NCBI RefSeq assembly: GCF_004353905.1 | Contig: NZ_SMOD01000018.1 | Coordinates: 62,451 to 126,450 of the forward strand | DNA: 64,000 bases | Direction: 5' to 3' | DNA from: Paraburkholderia guartelaensis | GTDB taxonomy: Bacteria > Pseudomonadota > Gammaproteobacteria > Burkholderiales > Burkholderiaceae | In this document: positions 61,345-64,000 of the stretch, in pieces | Position numbering within the stretch: position 1 is the stretch's first letter | Layout of the letters: the number at the start of each line of letters is the position of its first letter | Notes under the pieces: generated by a model | The model's database searches: none | Told to the model about the DNA's origin: nothing | What the model saw: only the letters and a program-made list of their open reading frames with translations | Translations under genes and position numbers: made by a program

Positions 61345-62466
61345 ATGTCGACTGACACGACCGCGCTGCTAGCGCCTATTAATGAAGCGTCGCCGTGCGG
61401 CGCCGACCTGCTGTTTTCGGCGGATTTCGACGCGATTCAGCATGCACGCCGCTTCGACGACCCGTCGCTCGACCAGGGCGAGTGGATCACCGAGATCAAG
61501 GAAGCCGACTGGCCTTTCGTCGTCGAGCGTTGCACGGCAATGCTGCGCACGCAGACGAAGGACTTGCGGCTCGCCGTGTGGCTCACCGAGGCGCTCGCGA
61601 TTCAAGAGGGCGTGCCGGGACTCACGCAGGGCTATGCGCTCCTGGCCGGACTCGTCGATCAGTATTGGGAGCAGGTTCATCCACTGCCCGAAGGCGACGA
61701 CACGGAGTATCGGCTCGGCAATGTCGCGTGGCTCGCGGGCCGCACGGCGGAATTGCTGCGTTCGGTGCCGCTCACGCAGTCGGGTGTGGCGTTCAGCGCG
61801 ATCGACTGGGATGTCGCGATGCACGTCGCGCAGGCAGTCAAGCGCGATCCGGATCACGCAGACGATATCGCGCGCGGCAAGCCTTCGGTTGAGCAGATCG
61901 ACGCCTCGAAGCGGGCCACGCCGGCTTCGTTCTATCGAACGTTGCTCGCGCAGTTGAAAGCATTCGAAGCCGCTCTCGCTGCGCTCGATATGGTGCTCGA
62001 GGCGCGAGCCGGTGATGCGGCGCCGAGCTTCCGGCAAGCGCGCGAGGCCAACGAGAGCGTGTATGGACTTGCGGAGCGGTTCGCGCGTGACGTGGGCGTG
62101 AACCTGAATGCGGAGACTTTGGAGCCTGCCGTGCAACCGGCCGCTTCGCCCGTGGCTGTCGAACGCGCAGAACCGAGCTTCAAGACACCTTTGGCCGTTG
62201 AGGACACCATGGCGAATCCGATTCGAATGCCGGTCCGCGCGTACGCGGGCATACAGAGCCGTGCCGAAGCCGTCGCGCAACTGCGTGCGGTGGCGGTGTT
62301 CTTTCGCGAGACCGAACCGCATAGCCCCGCCGCCTATCTCGCGGACAAGGCGGCGGAATGGGCGGAAATGCCGCTGCACAAGTGGCTTTCGTCCGTGGTG
62401 AAAGACGATGGCACGCTCGCGCAAATTCGCGAGATGCTTGGTGTGAAGACGGATGATGCGGGTTGA
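61345..62466 (+). CDS. tssA: T6SS baseplate/tail assembly protein TssA
   Basis: The 373-residue product has an N-terminal ImpA-type domain: LLAPINEASPCGADLLFSADFDAIQHARRFDDPSLDQGEW and RLAVWLTEALAIQEGVPGLTQGYALLAGLVDQYWEQVHP. A shorter C-terminal region (VRAYAGIQSRAEAVAQLRAVAVFFRETEPHSPAAYL) forms the ring part. It organises sheath and tube polymerisation. It ends 2 bases before the vgrG start. Confidence 0.92.
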   Translation: MSTDTTALLAPINEASPCGADLLFSADFDAIQHARRFDDPSLDQGEWITEIKEADWPFVVERCTAMLRTQTKDLRLAVWLTEALAIQEGVPGLTQGYALLAGLVDQYWEQVHPLPEGDDTEYRLGNVAWLAGRTAELLRSVPLTQSGVAFSAIDWDVAMHVAQAVKRDPDHADDIARGKPSVEQIDASKRATPASFYRTLLAQLKAFEAALAALDMVLEARAGDAAPSFRQAREANESVYGLAERFARDVGVNLNAETLEPAVQPAASPVAVERAEPSFKTPLAVEDTMANPIRMPVRAYAGIQSRAEAVAQLRAVAVFFRETEPHSPAAYLADKAAEWAEMPLHKWLSSVVKDDGTLAQIREMLGVKTDDAG

Positions 62467-62468
62467 GC

Positions 62469-64000
62469 ATGAATCTCACTGAACTTGTTCAGGTCATTCA
62501 GGGCGGTCTGATCCAGCAGGACCGCCTGATCAAGACCGATATTCCAGCCTTGCCGGATAGTGCGCTCGTGCCGCGCAGGGCGGTTCTTTGTTCGGAGCTG
62601 GGGCGCGATTTCAGTGGCACGCTCGATCTGGTGTCCACGGCGGGCGACATCGAACTCAAGAAGCTCATCGCGCAGCCAATGACGCTGTGGATTCAGCAGG
62701 CGGACAAGTCCTATCTCCCGGTCAACGGCTATATTCATACGGCCCGAAGGCTCGGTGCGGACGGCAGCTTCACGAGTTACCAGCTGACCTACGCCTCATG
62801 GATGCACTTTCTTAGGTTCCGCAGCGACATGCGGTACTGGCAGGACAAGAGCGCCGACGCCATCATCACGGACGTATTCAACGGGCATCCGCAGGCGCGC
62901 GGCCAGTTCCAGTTCGCGCTGAGCAAGCCGCTGCCACAACGCTCATATTGTCGCCAGAGCGAAACTGACTGGAATTTTGTCCACCGGCTGATGGAGGAAG
63001 AAGGTCTGTTCGGCTTCTGGCGGCAGGCCAAGGACGGCAAGTCACATACGTTGGTCGTGACCGACGACATCCATTCGCTCGACGAGGTGTCGCCTAATCC
63101 GGTTACGTTCTACCGGTCCGGCACTGGCAGCGAAACGGACGCCTTCACGCAGTGGTCGGGCTCGCGGACGTTGCAGAGCACGGTGCATACGACGCGCACG
63201 TTCGACTACAAGACGCCGTCGTCCGCGGTCAATCCCAAAGGGACAACACTGCCGACGATGGCGAACCAGGGGAATCTGCCCGAGCAAGCTGAGGTCTATG
63301 AGTATACCGGTGCATATACATACTCGGACCAGACTCGTGGCGAGCACCTTTCAAGAGTTCATCTGGAAGAATGGGAGTCGCGTGCCAAACGGTTCTATGC
63401 GGCGGGTGGCGTTCGCGGTATGGATGCGGGACTGCGCTTCGAACTGACCGGTCACCCGGAGCACGATCACGATCCGGCGGGCCAGCGGGAATTCGCGGCA
63501 ATCAAGGTGCGCCGGTACATCGAGAACAACCTGCCGCTTTCGGACCACGAAGCGAGCTTTCCGCACAGCTTGCAGAACGAACTGGCGAAGGCCAAATCCG
63601 GGCACACCGGAGAAACTGTTACCCAGGAAGACGGTTCCGCAGGTTTTTATCTGGTCGAAGTCGAAGCGCAGCGCGTGACGGTTCCGTACCGCAGTCCGTT
63701 CGAGCACAAGAAGCCAGAAATGCACCTGGAGACGGCTATCGTCGTCGGTCCGCAGGGCGAAGAGGTCTACACGGACGAACTGAACCGCGTGAAGGTGATG
63801 TTCATCTGGGACCGGCAGAATTCTGGAGATGCGGGCGCTTCGTGCTGGGTGCGGGTCGCGCAGTCGGATACGGGGGGCGGTTACGGTAGCGTTCACGTTC
63901 CTCGGGTCGGTGAGGAAGTGCTCATCGGGTATGTAGGCGGAGATTGCGATCGGCCGATTGTTCTGCATCGCGTCTACAACGGGAGCGTCCAGCCGCAGTG
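62469..64000 (+). CDS. tssI: T6SS spike protein VgrG, cut by the window end
   Basis: From the ATG at 62469 the frame is open for 510 codons to the window edge. Visible are the gp27-like part (RRAVLCSELGRDFSGTLDLVS, QLTYASWMHFLRFRSDMRYWQDKSADAIITDVF, QSETDWNFVHRLMEEEGLFGFW) and the gp5/OB-fold part (RVKVMFIWDRQNSG, CWVRVAQSDTGGGYGSVHVPRVGEEVLIGYVGGDCDRPIVLHRVYN). VgrG caps the Hcp tube and carries effectors. Any C-terminal effector extension lies beyond the window. Its start 2 bases after tssA implies coupled translation. Confidence 0.93.
   Translation, partial: MNLTELVQVIQGGLIQQDRLIKTDIPALPDSALVPRRAVLCSELGRDFSGTLDLVSTAGDIELKKLIAQPMTLWIQQADKSYLPVNGYIHTARRLGADGSFTSYQLTYASWMHFLRFRSDMRYWQDKSADAIITDVFNGHPQARGQFQFALSKPLPQRSYCRQSETDWNFVHRLMEEEGLFGFWRQAKDGKSHTLVVTDDIHSLDEVSPNPVTFYRSGTGSETDAFTQWSGSRTLQSTVHTTRTFDYKTPSSAVNPKGTTLPTMANQGNLPEQAEVYEYTGAYTYSDQTRGEHLSRVHLEEWESRAKRFYAAGGVRGMDAGLRFELTGHPEHDHDPAGQREFAAIKVRRYIENNLPLSDHEASFPHSLQNELAKAKSGHTGETVTQEDGSAGFYLVEVEAQRVTVPYRSPFEHKKPEMHLETAIVVGPQGEEVYTDELNRVKVMFIWDRQNSGDAGASCWVRVAQSDTGGGYGSVHVPRVGEEVLIGYVGGDCDRPIVLHRVYNGSVQPQ

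Overview
The window is GC-rich, densely coded bacterial DNA. Gene families and order point to Burkholderia or Paraburkholderia: many LysR, LacI and AraC regulators next to short catabolic units, mmsA beside a LysR gene, a two-armed type VI secretion (T6SS) locus, PqiABC, DUF3079 and c-di-GMP genes. The accessory character would suit a secondary replicon, but the sequence alone cannot prove that. I see no rRNA, tRNA, CRISPR array, insertion sequence or prophage.

Left part (1-8 kb): the tail of a gene, then a HipBA toxin-antitoxin pair with a clustered operator region. Next comes a hexuronate unit: uronate dehydrogenase (udh) leftward, a LacI-type regulator rightward, a gutted porin gene, and a DctP-DctQ-DctM TRAP transporter. 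Near-identical GAAAACGTTTTC palindromes precede udh and the porin/TRAP operon, so one repressor probably controls both arms.

Middle-left (7.8-19.7 kb): small metabolic units, each with its own regulator. These are an MDR reductase with LysR; a ferredoxin-reductase-like flavoprotein with a TIM-barrel isomerase and a LacI regulator; mmsA with a LysR regulator and a clear palindrome between them; a PhyH-family dioxygenase; and an SDR with an XRE/MmyB regulator.

Middle (19.9-29 kb): a Tat-exported phosphoesterase, a pqiABC operon whose PqiB looks short by one MCE module, a CsbD-like membrane protein and a hybrid histidine kinase. Then comes the most unusual locus: a tryptophanyl-tRNA synthetase gene of a type unlike the usual proteobacterial enzyme, preceded by a leader peptide with tandem Trp codons and mutually exclusive hairpins (an attenuator). 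Its 3' end is frameshifted at a CG dinucleotide run.

Middle-right (29-48 kb): two diguanylate cyclases, an orphan amino-acid-binding protein, an AraC/SDR pair, DUF3079, a penicillin-acylase-family hydrolase, a chemoreceptor split into two overlapping frames, a D-threonine-aldolase-like enzyme, a CSS-EAL phosphodiesterase, a BamE-like lipoprotein, a ClpP-like/LprI fusion and a four-gene ABC operon of the nitrate/sulfonate/taurine type.

Right part (48.4-64 kb): a T6SS locus. tssJ-tssK-tssL run leftward. A TPR lipoprotein, tssB, tssC, hcp, tssE, tssF, tssG, tssH (clpV), tssA and a truncated vgrG run rightward from a shared 354-bp control region. tssM is not in the window and is expected beyond the right edge or elsewhere.
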